From Kitagawia praeruptora (lineage: Eukaryota; Streptophyta; Magnoliopsida; Apiales; Apiaceae), in NCBI GenBank assembly GCA_037693485.1, contig CM075345.1, positions 114,691,501 to 114,755,500 on the forward strand: a stretch of 64,000 nucleotides of DNA, given 5' to 3'. A program made the position numbers and the translations under genes. This document shows positions 43,644 through 53,910 of the stretch, piece after piece. How positions within the stretch are numbered: the first letter of the stretch is position 1; every line of letters begins with the position of its first letter. The notes under the pieces were generated by a model. It saw only the letters and a list, made by a program, of their open reading frames with translations. It made no database searches and was not told the DNA's origin.

Positions 43644-44577
43644 TAATAAAAATGTAATATAGTAATCGATGAATTTAAGACTAATAAAAGTTTAATATGG
43701 TAACCGATGAATTAACTGTTATCCATTTCTACAAATATATATATATAAGAGTTAATACTGCATTCAAAACACATACGAAATTAATACTAAATAAAATAAC
43801 CAGTAAAAAGGAAATTAAAACTTTCACATAGGAAGCCTGGTAAGAGACACCTCAAAACTAATTATTGTACGTGGACCAGACAAAATCAAAGTCAGTGTAA
43901 CAAGTAACCAAAGTCAGTGCAACAAGTAACTGAGACTAACGGACTAGCAATCAAAGATAAAGTCAGTGCAACAAGTAACTATTGTGGATATTGTAAGTAA
44001 TATTTTCAAGAAGTAACATGTAAGTAATACACAAGTGAACCCAGAACATAGCCATTTCTGGACATGCATCACCAAGACAACGCATAAAAGAGCAAGTATA
44101 TATTCATAGGAGCACAAAATCAGTAAAGCAGAGCAACAAGTTTAGTATCAACTTTAACAAATCAAACTTTAGCAAGATAGCAACTAATTCTCAATATTTT
44201 ATCGATATATTAGCAGTACAACAATGTAACAGTGCTTTTGTGGCGAAACAAAACACTCATCTCCACACAAAGATTAATAAACCAAGATATCATAACCATT
44301 ACTTCATAACTCTTCAAATATATCACATAGTCAATTAATCGAATAGGTAAAGTATGTAAATAAATACTAGGGTTTTGGAAGATACCAATATTGGGGTACA
44401 TAAACACAATACTTTCAAGAAGAACACATAAACAAATAAGATAATCACGCTTTCTTACCATTAACCTCCATGGATCCTCCGTTACAACACTGAGTTTGTA
44501 CCAGATTATACTACATGCCCCCATTTGATAAATTTATTATATGGAGTTGTGTCGGTTTAATATGTCTAAAACATATT
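43644..44577. other. non-coding 5' portion of retroposon copy A
   Basis: No gene is seen. Short direct repeats occur: a GACTAATAAAA unit with CGATGAATT twice at 43641-43715, and AAAGTCAGTGCAACAAGTAAC or a one-base variant three times at 43888-43985. The 104-codon minus-strand frame at 44210-44524 shows no domain. Confidence 0.45.
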
Positions 44578-44641
44578 TAAAATGATATTATTTTGATATG
44601 GATAAATAACGAAAAAATTCTAATCACTTTATATTGCAGCG

Positions 44642-44862
44642 TGATGCAGCATATACAAACACTTTTGCTTACTAAACTCCATGTATATTGGCTAGCAAAT
44701 TTTCGTCATCAACATGCTTTAAGAAGGAGGAAAAATTTAATAATGCCCACACAAGATTAAGAAATATTATCGAACATGCACGTGGTTATGGTGTGTTGAA
44801 AACAAGATTGTCAATCTTGCAACAAATGGCTACATACACATCATTATCTATGTAATCCTTGT
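44642..44862 (+). pseudogene. PIF/Harbinger transposase, 3' part
   Basis: After a CAG the frame reads DAAYTNTFAY, a stop, then about 30 residues on KFNNAHTRLRNIIEHARGYG, then VLKTRLSILQQM. This matches the C-terminal part of the PIF DDE domain, where the pattern YxVDAxYxNTxGF is followed by FNxxHxxLRNxIERxFGVLKxRFxIL and contains the last catalytic Glu. It completes the gene begun at 28390. The break between the halves lies in what looks like an intron, where retroposon copy A inserted. Stops and a two-residue insertion in the HARGYG region show it is dead. Confidence 0.65.
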
Positions 44863-45178
44863 ATTATTATTCACAATTTTATAAGAAAAAGGAAATTAAA
44901 AGATGTAATATTTTGATTGGTGCAACTCGTGCAACCAAACTAGTGACTGGTAAGAAAATAAAGAAGATTTGGAAAAATCAATAAATGAAATACTGTGGTA
45001 TTCTCGAACTACTCAATATATGAACGACCTTTGCAAAAAATTTTAATCATTTTATAATTTTTTTAAGATGATGTTTTTGTTGTAAAATTTATTTATAACA
45101 TTGACATTCTTGTTTTTTGTTAATTATATATGATTGAAATAGTATAATTTGTCATTTAATATCACCTAGCTAAATATA

Positions 45179-45785
45179 GGGAAAATAAATTATTTCATCC
45201 TTAAATTATATGCTGTTTTTGGTTTAGGTCCCTCAACCATAAAAAAAAATCTGAATACCTAAACTTTTAAAATTTCTGATTGACATCCTTCCGTCAGTTT
45301 TTGACTAACGGACGTTAGTCAATGATGACGTGACAATGTCGGAAAAATCGAAATTTCACATAATTAGGTGAAAATTTAACACTTTAATCTACGGGTGATT
45401 ATAAGAACATGTGTGGTGAAAGTTATCGATTTCGAATTAACTAACATATCGAAATCTGTACTTTAATTTCAAGAACACAAAAAAAAAACTTATTAAAATA
45501 TGCAGATTTTCATGTGGTAGTGAACTCGAAATTGAAAACTTTCACCACCCGTGTTCTTGTAATCAGTCGTAGATTAACATGTCAAATTTTTACTTCATTC
45601 CATGAAATTTCGATTTTTCCGACATTTCCATGTTATCATTGACTAATGTCCGTTAGTCAAATACTGACGGAAGGATGTCAATCAGAAATTTTAAAAGTTT
45701 AGATATCCAGATATTTTTTTTTTATAGTTCAGGGACCTAAACCAAAAACAACATATACTTTAAGGATGAAATAATTTATTTTCCC
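45179..45785. mobile_element. hairpin MITE, Mutator-type (copy 1)
   Basis: It starts GGGAAAATAAATTATTTC and ends with the inverse GAAATAATTTATTTTCCC, flanked by the 9-bp duplication CTAAATATA (45170-45178 and 45786-45794). The two halves are complementary almost throughout (arms of roughly 250-280 bp), so a transcript would fold into one long hairpin. It is unrelated in sequence to the MITE at 28997. Confidence 0.85.
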
Positions 45786-46306
45786 CTAAATATAATTTGT
45801 CTAGCAAAATTAATCATACAAAAGAGGATTATGTGAAATTATTAATTTAGAAAAATTATTAAAGCGGTATTACTTATTTAAATTTTCAAAATTTTTTCTT
45901 CCAAATTTAACAAATGACTCCAGTTCTATTCATTCCAAATTTGTTTTGATTATAAAAATATTCATTTCCTTTTCACAATTATTAAGATTTTATTTTTATC
46001 CAACAAAATATATTAACTCTATCAAAATTTTATTAAAATGTAAACTCTGTCAAAAAAAAAATTAAGAAAACAAGATATGTTTTCTCAATATGTAAATTCT
46101 ATAGAAATTTTAAACAAGATATAACTTTAGAAATTAAATTGATTAAATAAGTAATTTGTTTTTTTTATAGAATCATGTTTTATTTCATAACTTTGATAAA
46201 GTAGTACTATATATTTTTTTGTTCTCGTAATGTAAAAGCAAAACAGTCAGTTGAAAGGCCCTTCAAGGTAACAAGAACACAAACCCTATTCATTCCAACC
46301 TAGAAA

Positions 46307-46881
46307 ATGGGGTTCATGACTGAACAACAGGCGGATGAATTGGCCAAGGAAATAGAGAAGAAGATTGATGTTGATAAATCTAGGCGTTTTTTAAACATCT
46401 TTGTCGACAGGATGAAATCAAGGATCTCGTTATTCCACCAATTAATATGTTTGTACCAGTATTTTAATTGTTTTTATACTCTATAGGGTTACAAATTGTA
46501 AGTACTCATGTTTGCATTGTTACATCTGATTTATTACAGGCCAAAAACTTTGCCAACTCTTATCAGTCTTGCCTATGCCTCTGACTCTGCCTCCACCAGA
46601 GACTCTGCTTCAGCCAGGTATTGTCCCTTTTTTTCTAATGTTTCTGCTGATTATCATCTTCGGTTGATGATGTTTGCTGTGGCCATGCACAGCGAAATTT
46701 TAAACAATTCCAGTTCCGAAGAATGGTCGAATGTCTACGGTGAGGACGGGCGCTTATGTTTCGATCAAATCCTCTCTTTGTTTCCTCCTTCACCTGAATT
46801 GACCAAACGTGAGCAGGGTTCATATGAGCAATCTCTTCGTTGTGCTAGCTTATTTTGCATTAGCAAGTTACAAGGTGAAGG
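46307..46881 (+). pseudogene. broken first copy of the four-exon gene at 56108
   Basis: Exon 1 starts MGFMTEQQADELAKEIEKKI but has one T fewer in the run at about 46388, which shifts the frame. Exon 2 (from 46540) reads PKTLPTLISLAYASDSAS and on, then carries a 4-bp insertion (AGCT) near 46849 that shifts it again. Similarity to copy 2 ends near 46960, so exons 3 and 4 are missing. The sequence then passes into retroposon copy B. With the MITE upstream it is about 1.8 kb of duplicated DNA, a few percent diverged from 54961-56760. Confidence 0.75.
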
Positions 46882-47714
46882 AGGTACTTTTTCTTTTTCT
46901 TCACTTTGGCTCGTTTTATTCCTGTGTATTAATGTACTAATCCAATTGACTTTGGTTTATCTAATTGACTTCTTCCTTGTTTAATTTAGCATTTAGTTTC
47001 GTACTTGAATTATGTAATTATTACTAATTTTATGATTTTGATAGTCTATGTGTACTAGTATTAGTGGCCATAAATGTTGGCATATATGTACCATTTTTGG
47101 AGGCCATAATTGGTGGTGGCATATTTGTACCATTTTTTGAGGTTATGATTGGTGGCATATTTGTGCTTGTGAGAAGCAATTTAGTGTCATTTATGATGAC
47201 TAATATATTTATATTGACCAATTTTGGGATATTTTGGTGTCGTCTATTGGACGATTTATGTCATTATTGATGATTATTGTTTTATCATATTTGTAATCGA
47301 TTATTATTTATTTTATAAAAATCGAATCTTTAAATGAAACTTTATTTTATATGAATCTTTATTTACATGTCTAACCAAAGGGAACCCCTTTGGTTAGGAG
47401 TGAATCATATTTTTCAAACTTCATATGAGTTATAATATTTTTAATACCTAGTTTTTTGTTTTTATTTAATATATGAGTTTAAAAAAATTCATTATTACGT
47501 TAGATGTCTAACTAAAGGGGTCCCCTTTAAAAGCATACACTTAAAATACTTTGTGAAAATGGATGGAGCCGCCCTGACTTCTCTCCTCTTCCGGTAGCCT
47601 TGACTGCTTTGAACGCCATCTCCGACATCCCCACTCTCTTCACGCACCTCTTTTTCTTGCCCCTCTACTCATTCTCTTTCACATCTTCATAGTTTTATTC
47701 TCGATCTGGTCCGA

Positions 47715-49565
47715 ATGGGTTCCAGAAACTCTGAAAATTCTGGGTCCATGAACTCTGAGGAGTTCTCTAATTTCATTGGTCACAACTATCTTAATCATGC
47801 CTTGCCTCAATACCAGCCATTTGGAGGCGACGAGATTGATAATTTACAAGCTATTAATATAATGGGTGAGCCGCTTTCCCCACGGACTTTACAGCGTATT
47901 CAAGAGCAGACTCAATTAATTTTGAATGATGGAACGGAGCTCAATACCACTGGCCCTATAGCTGCAATATCATCTGAAGCCTCTCATGGTGGTTCAAATG
48001 AGAAGGTGGCTTCACCTCTGGAAGTTAACTCTGTTCCAGCACCAACGATTCAGGTCATCATGACTGAGACACCCCAGACAGTCAACCAAGATAGCCAAGC
48101 ACATGTTAACATGGTCACAAACATAGGTATTCCCTCTGACAGTGGAACTTCGAATTTAAATAAGCATATTGATCATGGTGATAATTTGAAAATTCCTAAG
48201 AAGAATGTTACATGGTCCTCAATAGTTGCTAAGGATCTTGTTAATTCGACACCTATTGACATAACTAATGATGAGGCAATTATCAAATATAATGAAGATG
48301 GGTCTGCATCGGTTAATTTTACTAGAGACTATATGCTTCAAGCCCAAAAACAGTGGGAAACGAGCTTTATTGGTCACTTCATTGGTGGTAATTTTGCCTT
48401 TAAATTTGTGCGTGAACAAGCTCAAAAGTTATGGAAAAATAAAGGCCTTACGGGTGTCTATTATAGCTCCAAAGGCTATTACACGTTCAGATTTGGTACC
48501 TTAACAGAAAAAAACATGATCTTAAACCTCAACACGGTTCAGATTGGTGGTAAAACGCTTTATTTGATGCCTTGGATGGAAGGGTCAAAATTTAAACGGA
48601 ATGTGGTGGATAAAGTACCATGCTGGATTCGGTTGGTTGATGTCCCTTACTCTGCGTGGAATAAGGAGAGTTTGTCTTCAATTGCTCGTGCTGTGGGTCG
48701 ACCACTGAAATTTGATGATGCCACGGCCAGATTTGAACCATTAAAGTACGCTAATATTCAGGTGGAACTCTCTTATTCGTCACCAAGACCTGATTATGTC
48801 TGGGTTTCAATTCTAAATGTGGATGGTGCCGAAGAAAAGGAACGGATTGAAGTCCAATACTCGCAGCTTCCCTATTCTTGCAGTTTATGTCAAGCATTTG
48901 GCCACTCTTTAGCCCGATGCATTAACAATCCTGAGAGAATGAGCAAAAAACCTAGAATGTCACAAAAGGGAAAAAATGGAGAAAACTCCGGTTCAGATGC
49001 TACTACCTCTGTTCAAACACCTGCTTCCACCAATTCTCAAGGACATGACTCGTCACCTAAAGAATCGTACCTGGGAAATATGGAGATGGTTCCTTACACA
49101 ATTGGAAAATTCTGTGGATGTGATGTGGTTATGGATGAAGACGATATTTTAAATGAGCTTGAGAAGGAAAATGCTAATATGGAAGATATGACTAAGAATT
49201 TGCTTCTGCAAGAAGAAACTACTGCAGGAAACCTGGATGAACATGACAATCTGGTGGAATCTGACAGCATTGGTGAATTTGTGGTTGACGTTGAGCCCCT
49301 GGCTTCTGAATTGCCTCTTTCTGAGCAAAGCACTCCGGATAAGAAAAGGAAAAAAGGCAAGTCAAAGCTGCAGCAGTCCCGAATCACCAATGAGCAAAAC
49401 AATCATCATTTTGTTATTGATCTAAGTAGCCATGCCATGACGAAGTCTACTAAAGCTAATGTTAATAACAAAGCTATTGTTGATGAAGATGGATTCACTC
49501 TAGTCACAAACAGAAGAAGCCCCAGGTTGACAGGCTCGTCAACAATTCTCAGACGTTTGAAATGA
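47715..49565 (+). CDS. LINE ORF1 protein, DUF4283 and zinc knuckle
   Basis: 616 codons from MGSRNSENSGSMNSEE. The middle (about residues 180-350) is a DUF4283-type domain (GNFAFKFVREQAQKLW, GYYTFRFGTLTEKNMIL, VPCWIRLVDVPYSAWNKESL), as in many plant L1 ORF1 proteins. A CCHC knuckle, CSLCQAFGHSLARC (C-x2-C-x4-H-x4-C), lies near residue 390. The rest is a low-complexity, acidic tail with a basic patch (KKRKKGKSKLQQS). Such proteins bind the LINE RNA. The frame is open throughout and its TGA overlaps the ORF2 ATG. Confidence 0.88.
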   Translation: MGSRNSENSGSMNSEEFSNFIGHNYLNHALPQYQPFGGDEIDNLQAINIMGEPLSPRTLQRIQEQTQLILNDGTELNTTGPIAAISSEASHGGSNEKVASPLEVNSVPAPTIQVIMTETPQTVNQDSQAHVNMVTNIGIPSDSGTSNLNKHIDHGDNLKIPKKNVTWSSIVAKDLVNSTPIDITNDEAIIKYNEDGSASVNFTRDYMLQAQKQWETSFIGHFIGGNFAFKFVREQAQKLWKNKGLTGVYYSSKGYYTFRFGTLTEKNMILNLNTVQIGGKTLYLMPWMEGSKFKRNVVDKVPCWIRLVDVPYSAWNKESLSSIARAVGRPLKFDDATARFEPLKYANIQVELSYSSPRPDYVWVSILNVDGAEEKERIEVQYSQLPYSCSLCQAFGHSLARCINNPERMSKKPRMSQKGKNGENSGSDATTSVQTPASTNSQGHDSSPKESYLGNMEMVPYTIGKFCGCDVVMDEDDILNELEKENANMEDMTKNLLLQEETTAGNLDEHDNLVESDSIGEFVVDVEPLASELPLSEQSTPDKKRKKGKSKLQQSRITNEQNNHHFVIDLSSHAMTKSTKANVNNKAIVDEDGFTLVTNRRSPRLTGSSTILRRLK

Positions 49566-52500
49566 ACTTTGCCTCGTGGAATGTTCGAGGTCTGAATAAG
49601 AGTTCTCATCAAAATGAGCTCATGAATTTCATCTCTGGTAACGCCTTGTCTTTAATTGGGTTAATGGAGACTAAAGTTAAAGAAAAACATTCAAAGTGTG
49701 TTTCAAAAAAAATAAATAAGTCTTGGAATTGGCTCTTTAATTATGAGAACCACTACAACGGTCGGGTCTGGGTAGGTTGGGATCCCTCGGTCTGGGATGT
49801 CTCATTGCACTCTAAATCTTCTCAGCATATTACATGTTTTGTTAGGTTCCTTGAAAAAGATTTGATTTTTCTTTCTAGCTTTATTTATGCTCATAATGAC
49901 GGTCAGGACCGTGTTCCCTTATGGAATGATCTCATTGCTTTGAGCAGCACAACTTTGCCTTGGTGCTGTTTAGGAGACTTCAATTGTATTCTTAGCATTG
50001 ATGAGGTCAGTGGTGGTAGGGAGCACTGGACCCCTGAAATGCAGGCATTCAAAAATTGCATTTCCACAGCAGGCCTTGGTCAAATTAGGACGGTGGGTGA
50101 TCTTTTCACTTGGACTAATAAAAGACCTTTGGATCCTATTTTTAAGCGCCTTGATAGAATTGTCGGCAATGGGGTCTGGTTTAATACCCACACTGAAGCC
50201 TATGTTGTTGTCAAAAATAGGGGAATAATGGACCACAATCCGCTCCTTTTATCAGTTCCTATGCAGCTGGATCGATTTGGAAAGCCTTTCCAAATTTTCA
50301 ACTACATGCTTGAACTTCCAGATTTTCATTAAACAGTGTCCCAGGTTTGGCATTCTACTGTTTTGTTTGGTGACCCTATGGCTATTCTTTGTAAGAAACT
50401 TAAGGCTGTCAAGTTTGCTCTGGTTGATCTTAACAAAAAACATGGGAATCTTCACTCTAATGTTAATTTAATTCGTGGTGAGCTACAAGCGACGCAAGAT
50501 GATCTTCTTCATAATCATTCTGCTCATTTGCTTGTCAAAGAGGCAGAACTCATCACAAAACTTAACCAGGCGCTTGTAGAAGAGGAATCAATCTTACTTC
50601 AGAAATCAAGGGTGAAATGGATGTCTCAAGGGGATGGAAACAACAGTTTCTTTTATAACCAATGCAAATCAAACTGGAATCACAACAAAGTTCTTGCTCT
50701 TCAGAATGACTCTGGTGTTTTGGTTCATGGTCAGAGACTTTGTGCTAACGTGGCGGTGGACTATTACAAGAATTTCCTTGGTTCTAGCTCTACAACTAGA
50801 GCAGGTCTCTCTCTTGCAAATATTGATTTTCCAACCATCACTGAGAACCAAGCTGCTGCGTTAGAAGCCCCAGTTACGAAAGACCTTATTTTTGCAACTT
50901 TAAAGAAAATGAGGAAGAATAAGGCACCTGGCCCTGATGGGTTCAACGTGGAATTCTTCCTGGTAACTTGGAGCATTGTTGGAGACTGCTTCTGCAAGGC
51001 TATTCTTTCGTTCTTCTATGAATTTAACATGCACCAAGGGATTAATTCTACTAATATTGCTCTTATTCCAAAGGTGCCTAATCCATCTCACATGCGTGAT
51101 TTCAGGCCTATTTCTTTGTGCACCATTGCATACAAATGCATTTCTAAAATCATGGCAGCTAGGCTTAAAACTCTAATGCCTACCGTCATTGACATTGCGC
51201 AATCGGCTTTCATACCGGGAAGGCATATCTCTGACAACATCTTGCTTGCTCAGGAACTCTTTCGTGGCTACGATAGAGATAATGGAGCAAAGAGATGTGC
51301 CCTTAAATTGGACCTTCATAAAGCCTTTGATTCTTTACAGTGGGATTTCATTATTGCTGTTCTTCACAAAATGTGCTTTCCGCCGCCATTTATCAGATGG
51401 ATTGAACTTTGTTTATGTGAAGCTTGGTACTCAGTCAAGCTCAATGGTTCTATTCATGGATATTTCAAAGGGGCTAAAGGTATTCGTCAAGGTGACCCTA
51501 TGTCCCCGTATATCTTTGCTTTATGCATGAACATTCTTTCCCAAATGTTGAAGGCAAAGCCTGTGAACTTTAGACATCATTGGAGATGCAAGGAATTGGA
51601 ACTAACTCACCTGTTCTTTGCGGATGATGTGCTTTTTTTTAGCCATGGAGACCAAGTTTCCATTACTCACATCATGGATACTGTCTATGCTTTTTCTGAT
51701 TTGAGTGGTCTTACCCCAAGTCTTCAAAAGAGCACAAGTTTCCTATGTAATTGCAGCAATGAACTGGTTACTTGGTTTCACAACACCTATAATATTCCTA
51801 CAGGCAATCTCCCAGTACGTTTCTTAGGAGTTCCCCTTATTTCATCACAGCTTTATGTCAATGATTGCATGCCTCTTATAGAAAAGCTTACTCAAAGAAT
51901 CTCAGTCTGGACAAGTAAGCTTCTGTCTCTTGCTGGAAGGGTGCAGCTTGTTAAGTCAGTTCTTTTCGCCATGCAAGCGTTCTGGTCGAATCATTTCATT
52001 CTGCCAAGTACTGTGCACGATACTATTCAGTCTTTGCTAACAAGGTTCATTTGGAATGGAAATATCCTAGACAAAGGTGGAACTAAGGTAAGTTGGGAAA
52101 CAATGTGCCTGCCTAGAGACGAAGGTGGCTTGGGGTTAAAGAACCCATCTGACTGGAACAGGGCCCAAATCATTTGTCATCTCTTAAAGGTTATTAACCA
52201 TTCCACATCTTTATGGGCTTCCTGGGTTAACAAAACGGTTCTTAAAAAAAAAAATTTGGACTATGCACATACCCTCTGACTGTTCATGGATTTGGAAAAA
52301 GGTCCTACGGCTACGTCCTACTGCTCTTCGCTTCATCTCCTACAACATTGGTGATGGCTCTCATATTTCCTTGTGGTTTGACCCTTGGTGGAACAAAACC
52401 AGTCTTGCTAATCATTCATCTGCGCCAATTCATCAATGTGGATCGAATCAAAATGCTACAGTCCATGACATTATCAGAACAGGTTCTTGGTTGTTACCTC

Positions 52501-53168
52501 AACCCAATTATAGACATCATCACTTAGACCCTATCCTACTGCACTGGATTCAATCTTTCGATTACCCAGCCTTCAATTTGGATACTCACGATGTGATCTT
52601 ATGGGACGGTTTGAACATTAAGAAGATTAAAACATGGCATGTGTGGGACATTCTGAGACATCGTCGTCAAATTGTTCAATGGTTCTCTGCAGTCTGGCAC
52701 AAACTTAAGGTGGAAAGATATGCCCATCACCACTGGTTGTTAAGCCATGGTCGTCTGAACACCTTAGCTAGGCTTGCGAGATTTGGAATCTCGTTAGACC
52801 AGCAATGCTTTCTCTGTGTGATGGGTCGTGAGACTGATTCACATCTTTTTCTTCATTGTCCTTACAGTTGGTTTGTGCTCTCTCGGATGCTTTCTTTGCT
52901 AAACTTAAGAATTTTTGGGCATAATTGGCTGGACTTTCAGCAACATGTCTTAAGCATCCAGGACAGTTCGAAGAGGAGGATAGCATTACTTATGGTCCAA
53001 ATCTACACGTGCTTTATTTGGCGTGAAAGAAATGCAAGAAAGCACAACAACGGAATTTTTGGACCAAAAAGGCTGCTGAATGGTATTATTGTGGACACTA
53101 GAGCCAGGCTTGCAAGCTCCACTTGGTTTTCTAATATACTTGGTAGTAGGCCAGATTTGATGATTTAA
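49562..53168 (+). pseudogene. LINE ORF2: endonuclease, reverse transcriptase, zf-RVT; stop and frameshift
   Basis: It starts MNFASWNVRGLNK, overlapping ORF1. The endonuclease (49562-50329) has NVRGLN, METK, LGDFNCI and MDHNPLLL, the last replacing the usual SDH-P motif. An in-frame TAA at 50330-50332 interrupts it, after which the same frame runs on to 52279 with the reverse transcriptase: APGPDGFNVEFF, FRPISLCTIAYKC, FIPGRHISDN, KLDLHKAFDS, RQGDPMSPYIF and the active site FADDVLFFS. A shift in the run of A near 52245-52256 moves the last part, with the zf-RVT motif (CFLCVMGRETDSHLFLHCPY), to another frame, ending at 53168. Only these two lesions were seen, so it died recently or could be rescued at low efficiency. 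Confidence 0.88.
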
Positions 53169-53910
53169 TAGTTAGTTTGGTTCTCTTTGTTGTTGTTCTT
53201 TGGCTTTCTGAATTCTTTTAGATTGTCTTAGATAGATCCATCTATGGCTTGTCATAGACCAAGGGTCAACCCCTATGTTTCCCGTTCTTTCTAATACATA
53301 TTAATTTAGCAAAAAAAAAAAGGGGTCCCCTTTGGTTAGAAGTGAACATCTATTTTGTCAAAATTCATAATTGTTTTAATATATTCAATTTTTTATCCTT
53401 TATGCGATTCATTGATTTTATTTCTTTTTTTGACGGGTTTGTTTTGGTAATTTGCAGTTTTAATAGCAACAAAGAAGTTTTAAGAAGATTCAAGTTTGTC
53501 TTTCAAAAGGAAGAGATGAAGCGAGTAAAAGAGAAGACAAGTTTGCGAAAATAACTGATGGCAATGCGGATTCACAAAAGAAACAAGAAGTTCTAGTCAT
53601 TTATTTAGTAATCACTTTGTATAACGATGTATTTTATTTTTTTTGAGGGCACTCTTTTTCCTCCTTGAGTTTTTTCCCATAGGGTTTTCCTCTTGTGGGG
53701 TTTTAACGAGGCCCTTTTTCGTGGGTTCATCTTTTCAGACTTGAAAGTATTATTGTCTAAATGTCCGGGGGCAACATGCGTGCCCTTCGATTAGATAATG
53801 AACTTTCTGGAACGAAAGAAACTGTTTTTCTCCGATCATTGTATTCCGATACAATTCATTAACGTGAAGGTAAGTTTTGTCAAAAAAAAAAGTATAACTT
53901 GTCATTCAAT

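Larger units (their letters stand above)
29638..44577 (-). mobile_element. poly-A-tailed retroposon, copy A, split by the Copia element
   Basis: A 17-bp direct repeat TTTAAAATGATATTATT flanks this interval (29621-29637 and 44578-44594). Directly inside the left repeat is a T-run (29639-29649), so the element ends in poly-A on the minus strand. Without the Copia at 30927-43638 it is about 2.2 kb (29638-30926 plus 43639-44577). Its 3' 250 bp, read on the minus strand, match 53646-53891 and 54504-54958: GAGGGCACTCTTTTTCC, a GGGTTTT stretch, TTTTAACGAGGCC, then TTATTGTCTAAACGTCC. A GTCTAACCAA/TTGGTTAGAC hairpin lies at about 30315-30341. No protein was recognised, so the mobilising machinery must come from elsewhere. 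Confidence 0.6.
47529..53318 (+). mobile_element. near-complete L1-type LINE
   Basis: The element is about 5.8 kb, with ORF1 (47715-49565), an ORF2 overlapping it by ATGA, a 3' UTR and an A-tail (53311-53320). It is flanked by a 15-bp duplication AAAGGGGTCCCCTTT (47514-47528 and about 53319-53333). ORF1 is intact, while ORF2 has one stop and one frameshift. The target was the apex of a near-perfect palindrome in retroposon copy B. Confidence 0.9.
46985..53891 (+). mobile_element. poly-A-tailed retroposon, copy B, split by a LINE
   Basis: Without the LINE it is about 1.1 kb (46985-47528 plus 53319-53891). It has imperfect 40-bp repeats around TTTGTACCATTTTT (47085-47150), two hairpins of the type CTAACCAAAGGG/CCCTTTGGTTAG (47373-47396; the second is split by the LINE), the 3' segment GAGGGCACTCTTTTTCC...TTTTAACGAGGCC (53646-53720) and a 10-base A-tail (53882-53891). 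It is homologous to copies A and C. The left end is uncertain, because the duplicated gene segment passes into it without a clear border. Confidence 0.5.
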
